From positions 100,971-164,970 of the forward strand of contig NZ_VTOL01000014.1 of the NCBI RefSeq assembly GCF_009801115.1: DNA of 64,000 nt. Direction: 5' to 3'. The stretch is from Dyadobacter sp. 3J3 (lineage in GTDB: Bacteria > Bacteroidota > Bacteroidia > Cytophagales > Spirosomataceae). This document shows, piece by piece, positions 7,323 through 15,128 of the stretch. A program made the position numbers and the translations under genes. Every line of letters starts with the position of its first letter. Within the stretch, counting starts at the first letter, position 1. The notes under the pieces were generated by a model. That model was given only the letters and a program-made list of their open reading frames with translations. It was not told the origin of the DNA and searched no databases.

Positions 7323-9083
7323 TTATTCCAGTCTGATATCCGCTACACAAGCTCCGGTTGGAACCATCGGGAATACGTTTTCTTCTTTTTCAACCATTAC
7401 TTCCAGTAAATATGGTTTGTCGGAAGCAAGCATTTTATCAAGCGAATCGTTAAGATCTTCTCTCGCACCGCAGGTATGTCCGTCTATACCAAAACCTTTT
7501 GCAATCGTGATAAAATCAGGGTTTTGAAGCTCAACAAATGAATAGCGTTTTGCATGAAAAAGCTGTTGCCATTGACGAACCATGCCCAGGAAATTGTTAT
7601 TCAAAATGATGATTTTCACAGGCAAGCCACTTTGTGCAATCGTTCCTAATTCCTGAATCGTCATCTGGAAACAACCGTCACCAATAATTGCAACAACCTC
7701 ACGTTCAGGTGCGCCTACTTTTGCTCCAAAAGCTGCCGGAAGCGCATAACCCATCGTTCCTAATCCACCCGAAGTGATGAATGAATTCGCTTTTTTGAAC
7801 TGATAATAACGCGCCGTCATCATCTGGTGCTGACCAACATCGGCTACAACTACCGCCTCACCTTTTGTTTTATTGGAAAGCGTACGGATAACTTCCGCCA
7901 TTTTTATTTTTTCCGTAGTCGGAGCAAGTTCTGGCTGCGTGATTTTTTCGTCCTCAATCGCATCGAATTTTTTGAATTCTGCTCTCCACGCTTCGTGATT
8001 ATTTTCTTTCACGAGTGGTAAAAGCATTTCAAGAGCGCGTTTTGCATCACCTACTACCGGTGCGTCTGCTTTTTTAATTTTATCAATTTCTGCCGGATCA
8101 ATTTCGATATGAATAACTTTGGCTTGTTTCGCATAACGGCTCAAATCACCCGTCACACGGTCATCGAAACGCATACCAATGGCAATAATTAAATCACATT
8201 GGTTAGTCAATACGTTCGTACCGTAGTTTCCGTGCATGCCTAACCAGCCCACATAATTCGGGTGGTCAACAGAAACCGAGGAAAGTCCTAACAAGGTTGA
8301 AGCCGCAGGCACGTCTGTTTTTTCAATGAATTGCAATAATTCCTTTTCTGCATGAGCGATTTGTACGCCATGGCCGAAAAATAAAAACGGACGTTTAGAT
8401 TCGTTAATAAGCTTAGCAGCCGCTTCCACCTGCTCTTCTTTTGGCGACAAGCGTGGACGATAGCTAAGCAGTTTTTCGCATTTTTTATAGTCAAATGGTT
8501 TTGACATCAATTTCAGCTGCGCGTCTTTTGTGATGTCAATCAATACAGGACCAGGACGGCCAGATTTTGCTATATAAAATGCTTTGGCAATAATCTCAGG
8601 AATTTCATCCGGATTGGTGATCTGGTAATTCCATTTTGTAATTGGAATGGTAACACCCATAATATCCGTTTCCTGAAAAGCATCCGTTCCCAGCAAATGA
8701 GATCCAACCTGACCAACGATGCAAACCATCGGTGTTGAATCAATAATTGCATCTGCAATTCCGGTTACCAGATTTGTAGCGCCCGGGCCTGATGTTGCCA
8801 AACATATCCCAACCTCGCCGGTGATGCGGGCAAAACCTTCGGCTGCGTGTGCGGCACCTTGCTCATGACGTACTAGAATATGATTAATTTGTTCCTGATA
8901 ATCATAAATTGCATCGTAAACCGGCATGATCGCACCGCCCGGATATCCAAAGATCGTTTTGACGCCTTCGATAATCAATGACTGGATCAGTGCATGAGAA
9001 CCGTTGATCAGTTCTGGTGCTGCTACCGAAACAGGCCGCTCAGCGATTCCGGTTTTTTGTGTTTGGTTTTCATTAAATTCCAT
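7323..9083 (-). CDS. ilvB: Acetolactate synthase large (catalytic) subunit
   Basis: A 586-residue ThDP-dependent acetohydroxyacid synthase, making acetolactate or acetohydroxybutyrate from pyruvate. The catalytic glutamate is in VRHEQGAAHAAEGFAR. The ThDP/Mg motif GDG...NN is GDGCFQMTIQELGTI through LNNNFLG near residue 470-500. Typical length for IlvB/IlvI. It is followed by ilvN, the partner subunit, and preceded by the TA-like insertion 9127-9911. Confidence 0.97.
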   Translation of the reverse strand: MEFNENQTQKTGIAERPVSVAAPELINGSHALIQSLIIEGVKTIFGYPGGAIMPVYDAIYDYQEQINHILVRHEQGAAHAAEGFARITGEVGICLATSGPGATNLVTGIADAIIDSTPMVCIVGQVGSHLLGTDAFQETDIMGVTIPITKWNYQITNPDEIPEIIAKAFYIAKSGRPGPVLIDITKDAQLKLMSKPFDYKKCEKLLSYRPRLSPKEEQVEAAAKLINESKRPFLFFGHGVQIAHAEKELLQFIEKTDVPAASTLLGLSSVSVDHPNYVGWLGMHGNYGTNVLTNQCDLIIAIGMRFDDRVTGDLSRYAKQAKVIHIEIDPAEIDKIKKADAPVVGDAKRALEMLLPLVKENNHEAWRAEFKKFDAIEDEKITQPELAPTTEKIKMAEVIRTLSNKTKGEAVVVADVGQHQMMTARYYQFKKANSFITSGGLGTMGYALPAAFGAKVGAPEREVVAIIGDGCFQMTIQELGTIAQSGLPVKIIILNNNFLGMVRQWQQLFHAKRYSFVELQNPDFITIAKGFGIDGHTCGAREDLNDSLDKMLASDKPYLLEVMVEKEENVFPMVPTGACVADIRLE

Positions 9084-9126
9084 GACCTCTACTTATTTAG
9101 TCGGATGAATTTTTTCAATCTCAATT

Positions 9127-9339
9127 TTATAATTCGTGTTTTCGCATTGAGAAAACAGTTCTATCCATTTTCGGAGGATTGTCCAGGTCGAATTGGAAAG
9201 CATTACTATTGAGATAGTTAGCCGCCATCAATCTTTCAACTGACGTTTTTGGCTGATTTCTCGCATAGTATTTTTCAGTTTCTTCATGTGTTCCGGCATG
9301 AAAAGCTGTTCTGTCCAATTTGAATGTTTGTTCGTCCAC
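9127..9339 (-). CDS. Small conserved protein next to MazF-like toxin
   Basis: A 70-residue protein with no known domain. It begins MDEQTFKLDRTAFHAGTHEE and ends NPPKMDRTVFSMRKHEL. The repeated D-R-T-x-F pattern (LDRTAF, MDRTVF) resembles a family of tiny Bacteroidetes proteins often found beside nucleotidyltransferase or toxin genes; this is from memory of the family, not a search. It starts 6 bp after the MazF-like stop on the same strand, so it is probably translated from the same message and may be part of the TA module. Confidence 0.6.
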   Translation of the reverse strand: MDEQTFKLDRTAFHAGTHEETEKYYARNQPKTSVERLMAANYLNSNAFQFDLDNPPKMDRTVFSMRKHEL

Positions 9340-9345
9340 TCCGTT

Positions 9346-9678
9346 TTAGTATGTCAAAATTTCGTTCAGGCCAATTTTAACCTGACGCAATTCATCATCA
9401 GTTATTTGGCCGATTTTATTAATCAAGCGACTTTTGCTAATAGTCCTTACCTGAAATGAAATTATTTCAGAATCCTGCTCCAACCGGTTTACATGGTCTT
9501 TTTTCAAAATCACACAACCAGCAAAATTTTTGATTTTTGATGACAAAGGGCAAACAATTCCGATATCCAAATGATCATTCATTGTGTTGCCACTGATGAT
9601 TACAACTGGTCTTTTGCCACGCTGTTCGCTGCCTTGCACCGGATTTAAGTCAGCCCACCAGATTTCTCTTTGTTTCAT
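9346..9678 (-). CDS. MazF/PemK-family endoribonuclease toxin
   Basis: A 110-residue protein of the MazF/PemK fold. It has the N-terminal signature REIWWADLNPVQGSEQRGKRPVVIIS, with the conserved Arg in the beta1-beta2 loop, a core strand IGIVCPLSS, and the second conserved block ISFQVRTISKSRL. Members cleave mRNA at short sequence motifs. The start overlaps the upstream antitoxin stop by 4 bp. It lies between ilvD and ilvB, so the BCAA operon transcript may read through it. Confidence 0.92.
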   Translation of the reverse strand: MKQREIWWADLNPVQGSEQRGKRPVVIISGNTMNDHLDIGIVCPLSSKIKNFAGCVILKKDHVNRLEQDSEIISFQVRTISKSRLINKIGQITDDELRQVKIGLNEILTY

Positions 9679-9911
9679 TCTTCAATCATTTTTAGATAAT
9701 CTTCCAAGCCATCCTCGGCAAGTTCAATTATCTCCGGCTCTCCCTTTGCTTTTTTAAAAGAGGCTATGTATTCTGCTTTTTTTATTTCTTCGAAATAATG
9801 ATTAAGCGCCGTTTCAATAACATCTTTTTTGCTTGTCTTCAACTTGGTTGCTACGGACTCTAATTCCTTGAGTAGTGTGTCCGGTAATTTGCTGGTGTAT
9901 GTGACTTGCAT
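9675..9911 (-). CDS. Ribbon-helix-helix antitoxin of MazF-like pair
   Basis: A 78-residue protein starting MQVTYTSKLPDTLLKELESV, with the strand-helix-helix pattern of MetJ/Arc-type DNA-binding antitoxins (KLKTSKKDVIETALNHYFEE) and an acidic C-terminus for toxin binding. The frame is open further upstream to 9974, but that start would lie inside the ilvD stop region. The ATG at 9911 gives the expected RHH N-terminus. ilvD ends at 9946, 34 bp upstream. Confidence 0.8.
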   Translation of the reverse strand: MQVTYTSKLPDTLLKELESVATKLKTSKKDVIETALNHYFEEIKKAEYIASFKKAKGEPEIIELAEDGLEDYLKMIEE

Positions 9912-9945
9912 AGTTGTAAATACTTTTTGTAAATATAAACAATAT

Positions 9946-11631
9946 TTATGCTTCGTCAGTAACACATCCCTCACTGGCAGATTTTACCGTTCGGATATAT
10001 CTTCCCAGCATACCTTTTGTGAATTTTGGCTCTGGTTGTACCCATGCTGCTTTACGTGTCGCCATTTCCTCGTCAGAAATATGAACCGTAAGCTGGCGCG
10101 TATTTGCGTCAATGGTAATTCTGTCGCCATCTTTTACAAGCGCGATTGGTCCGCCATCAAAAGCTTCCGGAGTAATATGTCCTACCACAAATCCGTGTGT
10201 TCCTCCTGAGAAACGCCCATCTGTAATCAATGCAATTTTATCACCCAGCCCGGCTCCCATCACCGCAGAAGTTGGTTTCAACATTTCTGACATACCTGGT
10301 CCGCCTTTTGGTCCTGCGTTACGGATTACAACCACGTGACCTGCTTTAATTTCGCCTTTGGAAAGCATGGTAATAATTTCTGTTTCATGCTCGCAGATTT
10401 TTGCTTCGCCGTCGAAAGTCAAACCTTCCTTTCCAGTAATTTTCGCAACAGAACCCGTTGGAGCCAAATTGCCATATAAAATCTGAATGTGTCCCGAAGC
10501 TTTGATCGGAGATTCCAGAGGGAAAATAATTTTTTGTGTATCAAAATCAAGATCCGGTGCTTCGGCTAAATCTTCTGCCAATGTTTTACCTGTCACAGTC
10601 AAACATTCACCATGAATCATTCCTTTTGAATACAAATATTTCATTACCGCAGGAACTCCACCAATTTCAAGGATGTCTTCCATGAAATATTTTCCACTTG
10701 GTTTAAGATCGGCGATAAAAGGAACTTTGTTCGAAATTGCCTGAATATCATCCAGTGTCAAAGGAAGATCTGCTGCGCGGGCAATCGCAAGAAAGTGCAA
10801 TGCTGCGTTCGTAGAACCACCCAATGCCATAACCAGTGTCAAAGCATTTTCAAGCGATTTTTTTGTGATAATGTCTCTTGGTGTAATGTTCAGTTCAAGC
10901 AAGTTTTTCATTGCCGCACCGATTTTTTTACATTCTTCCTGTTTGCCGGTATGCGTCGCTGGATAAGAGCTGCTGAATGGCAAACTTAATCCCATTGCTT
11001 CAATCGAAGCTGCCATTGTATTTGCAGTATACATACCGCCACAAGCACCCTGGCCAGGAATTGAATTTTGTATTACGCCTTTAAAATCTTCGTCAGAAAT
11101 ATTGTTAGCGAATTTTTTACCAAGTGCTTCAAAAGCAGAAACAATATCCAGTTTTTGTCCTTTCCAATGTCCGGAACGTATTGTTCCGCCATAGACCATT
11201 ATCGCAGGACGATCCAGACGCGCCATGGCCATAACGGCGCCGGGCATATTTTTATCACAACCCACAACAGCGATCACACCATCATACCATTGCGCAGCAA
11301 CAACTGTTTCAATTGAATCTGCAATAATATCACGGCTCGGAAGTGAATAACGCATTCCGTCGTTTCCGTTTGTCATACCATCGGAAACGCCAATGGTATT
11401 GAAGATCAGGCCGACCATGTTATTAGCCGTAATTCCTTGTTTTACATAAACAGAAAGACCGTTTAAGTGCATATTACAAGGGTTTCCTTCGTAACCTGTA
11501 CTGGCAATTCCAATTTGTGGTTTTGCCATATCCTCTTCTTTTAATCCAATGCCGTAAAGCATCGCCTGAGCTGCCGGATTAGTAACTTCCTGGGTTAGGG
11601 TTTTCGAAAATCTGTTTAGTTCTGTCGCCAT
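9946..11631 (-). CDS. ilvD: Dihydroxy-acid dehydratase
   Basis: A 561-residue Fe-S dehydratase catalysing the third common step of isoleucine and valine synthesis. Cluster-ligand cysteines are in GNPCNMHLN, VGCDKNMPG and GACGGMYTAN. The C-terminal ITDGRFSGGTHGFVVGHITPE block is also diagnostic. It is the first structural gene of the ilv operon. Its start lies 24 bp after an attenuator terminator that would control the whole operon. Confidence 0.97.
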   Translation of the reverse strand: MATELNRFSKTLTQEVTNPAAQAMLYGIGLKEEDMAKPQIGIASTGYEGNPCNMHLNGLSVYVKQGITANNMVGLIFNTIGVSDGMTNGNDGMRYSLPSRDIIADSIETVVAAQWYDGVIAVVGCDKNMPGAVMAMARLDRPAIMVYGGTIRSGHWKGQKLDIVSAFEALGKKFANNISDEDFKGVIQNSIPGQGACGGMYTANTMAASIEAMGLSLPFSSSYPATHTGKQEECKKIGAAMKNLLELNITPRDIITKKSLENALTLVMALGGSTNAALHFLAIARAADLPLTLDDIQAISNKVPFIADLKPSGKYFMEDILEIGGVPAVMKYLYSKGMIHGECLTVTGKTLAEDLAEAPDLDFDTQKIIFPLESPIKASGHIQILYGNLAPTGSVAKITGKEGLTFDGEAKICEHETEIITMLSKGEIKAGHVVVIRNAGPKGGPGMSEMLKPTSAVMGAGLGDKIALITDGRFSGGTHGFVVGHITPEAFDGGPIALVKDGDRITIDANTRQLTVHISDEEMATRKAAWVQPEPKFTKGMLGRYIRTVKSASEGCVTDEA

Positions 11632-11654
11632 GGTGAATTGATATAATAAAAAAA

Positions 11655-11681
11655 CACCTCACTCAGCGGGTGAGTGAGGTG
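11655..11681 (-). terminator. Attenuator terminator upstream of ilvD
   Basis: Perfect 11-bp arms, CACCTCACTCA (11655-11665) and TGAGTGAGGTG (11671-11681), with a 5-nt loop. On the minus strand the stem is followed directly by seven U residues (complement of A 11648-11654). It sits between the leader peptide and the ilvD start, so it would end transcription before ilvD. The promoter-proximal arm can instead pair with 11702-11710. Confidence 0.9.
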
Positions 11682-11701
11682 CGGATATATGCCGTTAACA
11701 T

Positions 11702-11723
11702 CTCACTCACGTCGGGGACGTGA
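11702..11723 (-). promoter_or_regulatory. Antiterminator/pause hairpin region of ilv attenuator
   Basis: Two alternative pairings share this segment. A pause-type hairpin has 7-bp arms, 11707-11713 with 11717-11723 (TCACGTC-GGG-GACGTGA), and overlaps the end of the leader peptide. In the antiterminator, minus-strand GTGAGTGAG (11702-11710) is a perfect 9-nt complement of CTCACTCAC (11670-11678), which is also the 5' arm of the terminator. A ribosome stalled on the Val/Leu/Ile codons would block the first hairpin and favour the antiterminator. Confidence 0.8.
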
Positions 11724-11760
11724 CTACAATCAGGAGGAAGATGGAACGTACGATTAACAT
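11707..11760 (-). CDS. ilv operon leader peptide (BCAA attenuation)
   Basis: A 17-codon frame, MLIVRSIFLLIVVTSPT, starting at 11760 and ending TGA at 11707. Nine of its 17 residues are Leu, Ile or Val, including an LIV run and an LLIVV run, and two are Thr, the precursor of isoleucine. It precedes the antiterminator and terminator hairpins and then ilvD. This is the composition and layout of known BCAA attenuation leaders in other bacteria. There is no strong Shine-Dalgarno, as is common in Bacteroidetes. Confidence 0.85.
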   Translation of the reverse strand: MLIVRSIFLLIVVTSPT

Positions 11761-11789
11761 AAATCAATAGGAAAACGTAAATATTACTT

Positions 11790-11807
11790 TTAGCGAAATT
11801 TCGCTAA
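11790..11807. promoter_or_regulatory. 18-bp perfect palindrome, candidate operator
   Basis: TTAGCGAAATTTCGCTAA is a perfect 18-bp inverted repeat. It lies 30 bp upstream of the ilv leader peptide start and between the divergent ilvD and murQ genes. Its length and two-fold symmetry suit a dimeric HTH repressor or activator site. It has no loop or U-tract, so it is not a terminator. The binding protein is unknown. Confidence 0.55.
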
Positions 11808-11954
11808 CTTTAACTTGGTGTTACAAATTAGGAGCCTATCTTTTTATTTTCCAAATTTTAGGCCAAATATTTGCCGATATACTTAGATAAATCCCATATT
11901 ATTTATTTGGTAAAGGATCGTTCACAGAAAATAATTAATTTTGGATTTCAATCA

Positions 11955-12770
11955 ATGCAACATTCCATGCTTACAACCGAATCGTCGTCTTTATATAATG
12001 ATCTTGATCAGATGAGTGTCAATGAAATTTTGAACTCCATTAATCGCGAAGATCAAACCGTTCCGAATGCTGTTCAAAAGGTAATTCCTCAGATAGAAGC
12101 GCTCATCGAGCAGATTGTTCCGCGTATGAAAAAAGGCGGACGTTTATTTTATATCGGTGCCGGAACAAGCGGCCGCCTTGGTGTCGTGGATGCTTCAGAA
12201 TGCCCGCCCACATTTGGTGTTCCTTTTGATCTGGTTGTTGGCATTATTGCCGGCGGTGATATTGCAATCAGAAAAGCAGTTGAAAATGCTGAGGACGACT
12301 GGAACCAGGCCTGGATTGATTTGGATGCATATCATTTGACCGAAGATGATACCTTAATTGGACTTGCAGCTTCTGGTCGTACGCCATACGTCATTGGTGG
12401 TTTAAATGAAGCCAGAAAAGCGGGTTTGTTAACAGGTTGTGTCGTTTGTAATAATAATTCACCAGTGGCAGAAGCATGTGAATTTCCGGTTGAGGTGATT
12501 GTTGGTCCTGAATTCCTGACAGGAAGTACAAGAATGAAATCCGGAACTGCTCAAAAACTGGTTCTGAATATGATCTCAACGTCTGTGATGATCCGTTTAG
12601 GAAAAGTAAAGGGAAACAAAATGGTGGATATGCAGATGACCAATGAAAAGCTGGTAAACCGTGCTATCCACATGATTATAGATGAATTAGGTGTTTCTCC
12701 AGACGAGGCTGAGTCGTTGCTGGATCAATATGGAAGTGTTCGTGGGGCGATTGAGGCTGTGAGAAAATAA
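11955..12770 (+). CDS. murQ: N-acetylmuramic acid 6-phosphate etherase
   Basis: A 271-residue SIS-domain lyase that splits the lactyl ether of MurNAc-6-phosphate to GlcNAc-6-phosphate in peptidoglycan recycling. The core is LFYIGAGTSGRLGVVDASECPPTFGVP, with the catalytic Glu in ASECPP, followed by IAGGD. The C-terminal SRG-like segment EAESLLDQYGSVRGAIEAV is typical. The frame is open back to a TTG at 11871. The ATG at 11955 (MQHSMLTTESSSLYNDLD) fits the family N-terminus better and clears the regulatory region shared with ilvD. Confidence 0.93.
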   Translation: MQHSMLTTESSSLYNDLDQMSVNEILNSINREDQTVPNAVQKVIPQIEALIEQIVPRMKKGGRLFYIGAGTSGRLGVVDASECPPTFGVPFDLVVGIIAGGDIAIRKAVENAEDDWNQAWIDLDAYHLTEDDTLIGLAASGRTPYVIGGLNEARKAGLLTGCVVCNNNSPVAEACEFPVEVIVGPEFLTGSTRMKSGTAQKLVLNMISTSVMIRLGKVKGNKMVDMQMTNEKLVNRAIHMIIDELGVSPDEAESLLDQYGSVRGAIEAVRK

Positions 12771-12887
12771 TGGTTCCTAATCAAATTTTTCATACCATAT
12801 GAAATGTTTGATTAACTTAAAATATTTTCTATTATACAGTTATATTTTCCGTGTCGTCGCAGATCGGAATTTGTATTTCAATAAAAG

Positions 12888-12934
12888 AAGAAGGTCAGGA
12901 AAACTAGAGAAATCTCTACAATCCTGACCTTCTT
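12888..12934. terminator. Bidirectional terminator between murQ and NIPSNAP gene
   Basis: Perfect 13-bp arms, AAGAAGGTCAGGA (12888-12900) and TCCTGACCTTCTT (12922-12934), with a 21-nt loop. A T-run follows on the plus strand and A-rich sequence flanks the other side. It lies between convergent genes and can serve both. Confidence 0.8.
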
Positions 12935-12955
12935 TTTGAAATTATTTAAACAATC

Positions 12956-13744
12956 TTAGATATCCGAATATTCAGTAGGATACATGTAAAAGCTTGTATT
13001 TTTTGAAACATTATTCTGGTAATCCGGATTCACTTTCAATTTATTCCACTCTGCATCATCACTGAAAGACTTCCAATGTGCGTCACGATCTGCCTTGTTT
13101 TCAAAAGTAGTCATGTACATCAGGTTAGGCTGGTGGCTGCCTGCAATTACTTCACCATAAAAAACGGCATTGAAGTTTAACCTTACAAAAAGTGGAACTT
13201 CACCTCCGTCATTAAACATCTTCAATTTATTCTGATAAATTTTTTCCGTATGTCCTTCGTAGCTACGCATTTCATACACGCGCTCATTTTTTGCACTCTT
13301 TAAATTGGGTTTTGAATGCGTCGGCATTGTCGTAAACGCCTGTAAAATTGTTGTTTCAATTCGGGTGTAAGGTGGATTTTTAAAAGGAGCATCAATATAC
13401 TCTTTTCCCGCTGCCAGATATTTAGCATCTTTTTCCATTGTTTTTGGAAGCGCGACTAATTGATCCAGAGAAGCAATTGGCGTAAAAACATAGATCAGTT
13501 TTCCACTCATGGAATCCGTCGGTACGGGTTTGAAAACTCCCACGTCTTTAATGCCTGCGCGGTGTGCTGCGGGGATATAGGCATCTTTTAAGTAGTTTTC
13601 AACGGTTGTTTCCTGAGTTTTGTCTTTTACGTGGTATATTTTTATCTCATAATATTCTCTTTTCGGAGCACTTGCCATTGCGCCAACGGTTAGAGCCAGC
13701 ATGAAAAAGCTAAAAAGAAAACTTCGTTTTTGGGGATTGTTCAT
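12956..13744 (-). CDS. NIPSNAP-family protein, exported
   Basis: A 262-residue protein with an N-terminal signal (MNNPQKRSFLFSFFMLALTV, Ala-rich cleavage region) and two NIPSNAP/dimeric ferredoxin-like alpha-beta barrel repeats: YYEIKIYHVKDKTQ at about 30-135, and RVYEMRSYEGHTEKIYQNK at about 150-262. Such proteins are common in Bacteroidetes, with unknown substrates. The frame extends upstream into the neighbouring gene, but the ATG at 13744 gives the signal peptide and avoids the overlap. Confidence 0.85.
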   Translation of the reverse strand: MNNPQKRSFLFSFFMLALTVGAMASAPKREYYEIKIYHVKDKTQETTVENYLKDAYIPAAHRAGIKDVGVFKPVPTDSMSGKLIYVFTPIASLDQLVALPKTMEKDAKYLAAGKEYIDAPFKNPPYTRIETTILQAFTTMPTHSKPNLKSAKNERVYEMRSYEGHTEKIYQNKLKMFNDGGEVPLFVRLNFNAVFYGEVIAGSHQPNLMYMTTFENKADRDAHWKSFSDDAEWNKLKVNPDYQNNVSKNTSFYMYPTEYSDI

Positions 13745-13874
13745 AAAATAAATAATGCTTTTGGATACGGGATAAGTTTTTAATCGAAAAGAGATGAGAT
13801 TCAGATTTATACTGTAACAAAAAATGCAGAAACCGGAGCGTCTGCATTTTTTATAAAGATATGTTTTCCAAATC

Positions 13875-14903
13875 CTAGAATTTAGGACATGAAAGCTGGT
13901 GTTTATTACTTCTTGAACGTTTCGGCTTAGGTGTGAGCGGTTCAAAAATATAGGATAGTGAGATTTCATGAGCTCCGCCACTTCCAGCGCCCAAAGTTGA
14001 AATCGTTAAGTCATAACTATAACCGATCGAAAATTTATCCTGACGAAAACCAGCCAAAAATACCAGTGATTCATGATTATTAATAGTGGGCTCGTATTTT
14101 TTAAAAGGAATTCCGCGGTACCACATACCCAATACCAAAGGTTCGATAGTTACATACATGCCGACATCCAGCTGATCGTATTTTCCCTGTTTTTTGTAAA
14201 GGATAGCGGGCGAAATTGTTTTTTCCTTATCAATCTCGTCTCCCAAATATGTATAACCTGCAAAAGGAATTCTCAAACCGGCCTGCAAACTTGCTTTTAC
14301 CGGAAGCCTTGCTTCAGTACCACTAAATGCCTGATTCGGCCGGTTAATATGATGCGCCGATAAACCCGCCCAATACCAGTCAGAATAGACCATCATACCA
14401 GTTGAGAAATCAGCATAACTAACATTTGGGCCGCCTTGTGCAAAAGGATCTGCTGATGGCGTACCGGTAAGTCCGCCGTTATTGTACTGATCACCAAAAG
14501 TTAATCCATAATAATCCAACGAGCGTGAAGAAAAACCACCCTGAATACCAAGTCTTAAAGAAGTAACATCATTTAGTGAAATCTGGTATGCATATTGTAA
14601 AGCTACATCCGTTGCTTTTAGATTTCCCAAGCCCTGGCTATCCGTTGTGACTTGAATCCCGATACCACTGTTATAGTTTGGAAGAAAAACATCCGCGCCA
14701 AAAGAAGCAGTCACAAAATTGGCAGAAAGTGCAGGCCATTGATTCCGGTAATTGGCAGTAAGTCTTGGAGCCAGCGCCCCACCTGCCAAAGCGGGATTGA
14801 GGTACAATGGGTTAGCATAAAATTGGGAAAATTGAGGGTCCTGGCTCCAACCTTCGAGGCTGAGCAGTGTCATAAAAATAATAGAGAGTAAACGCTTTAT
14901 CAT
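13875..14903 (-). CDS. PorP/SprF-family outer-membrane protein
   Basis: A 342-residue protein with a signal peptide (MIKRLLSIIFMTLLSLEGWS) followed by the PorP/SprF hallmark QDPQFSQFYANPLYLNPALAG. The rest is beta-rich with repeated aromatic strands. The family supports the type IX secretion system (T9SS), and many paralogues pair with a type B (CHU_C) cargo. Here it diverges from exactly such a cargo gene at 15129. A TAnnTTTG-like -7 box (TATTTTTG, complement of 14905-14912) abuts the start, hinting at a very short leader. Confidence 0.92.
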   Translation of the reverse strand: MIKRLLSIIFMTLLSLEGWSQDPQFSQFYANPLYLNPALAGGALAPRLTANYRNQWPALSANFVTASFGADVFLPNYNSGIGIQVTTDSQGLGNLKATDVALQYAYQISLNDVTSLRLGIQGGFSSRSLDYYGLTFGDQYNNGGLTGTPSADPFAQGGPNVSYADFSTGMMVYSDWYWAGLSAHHINRPNQAFSGTEARLPVKASLQAGLRIPFAGYTYLGDEIDKEKTISPAILYKKQGKYDQLDVGMYVTIEPLVLGMWYRGIPFKKYEPTINNHESLVFLAGFRQDKFSIGYSYDLTISTLGAGSGGAHEISLSYIFEPLTPKPKRSRSNKHQLSCPKF

Positions 14904-15128
14904 ACAAAAATAGACTTTGTCCGCTATTTACGGCGAATTGTGTGTAGAGACATAAAAAATTACAAATTTTAATTCACAAATTGTCGCCACATTGCGTATT
15001 AATATTCAAATTAGCATGGTTTTTAAGACATTACCACACAAAATTTTAACATATTATTTTCGTTAGAATGATCGGGTAACAAGAATATTAAATGTGGCAG
15101 GTAGGGATGATTGATTTAGTAACGAAAC

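Noticed and set aside
9912..9974. Upstream extension of the MazF-pair antitoxin frame to 9974
   Set aside because: It would overlap the end of ilvD and would place 21 extra residues before the RHH domain; the ATG at 9911 fits better.
13745..13981. Upstream extension of the NIPSNAP gene
   Set aside because: It adds 79 residues with no signal-like pattern and overlaps the PorP/SprF gene; the ATG at 13744 starts a clear signal peptide.
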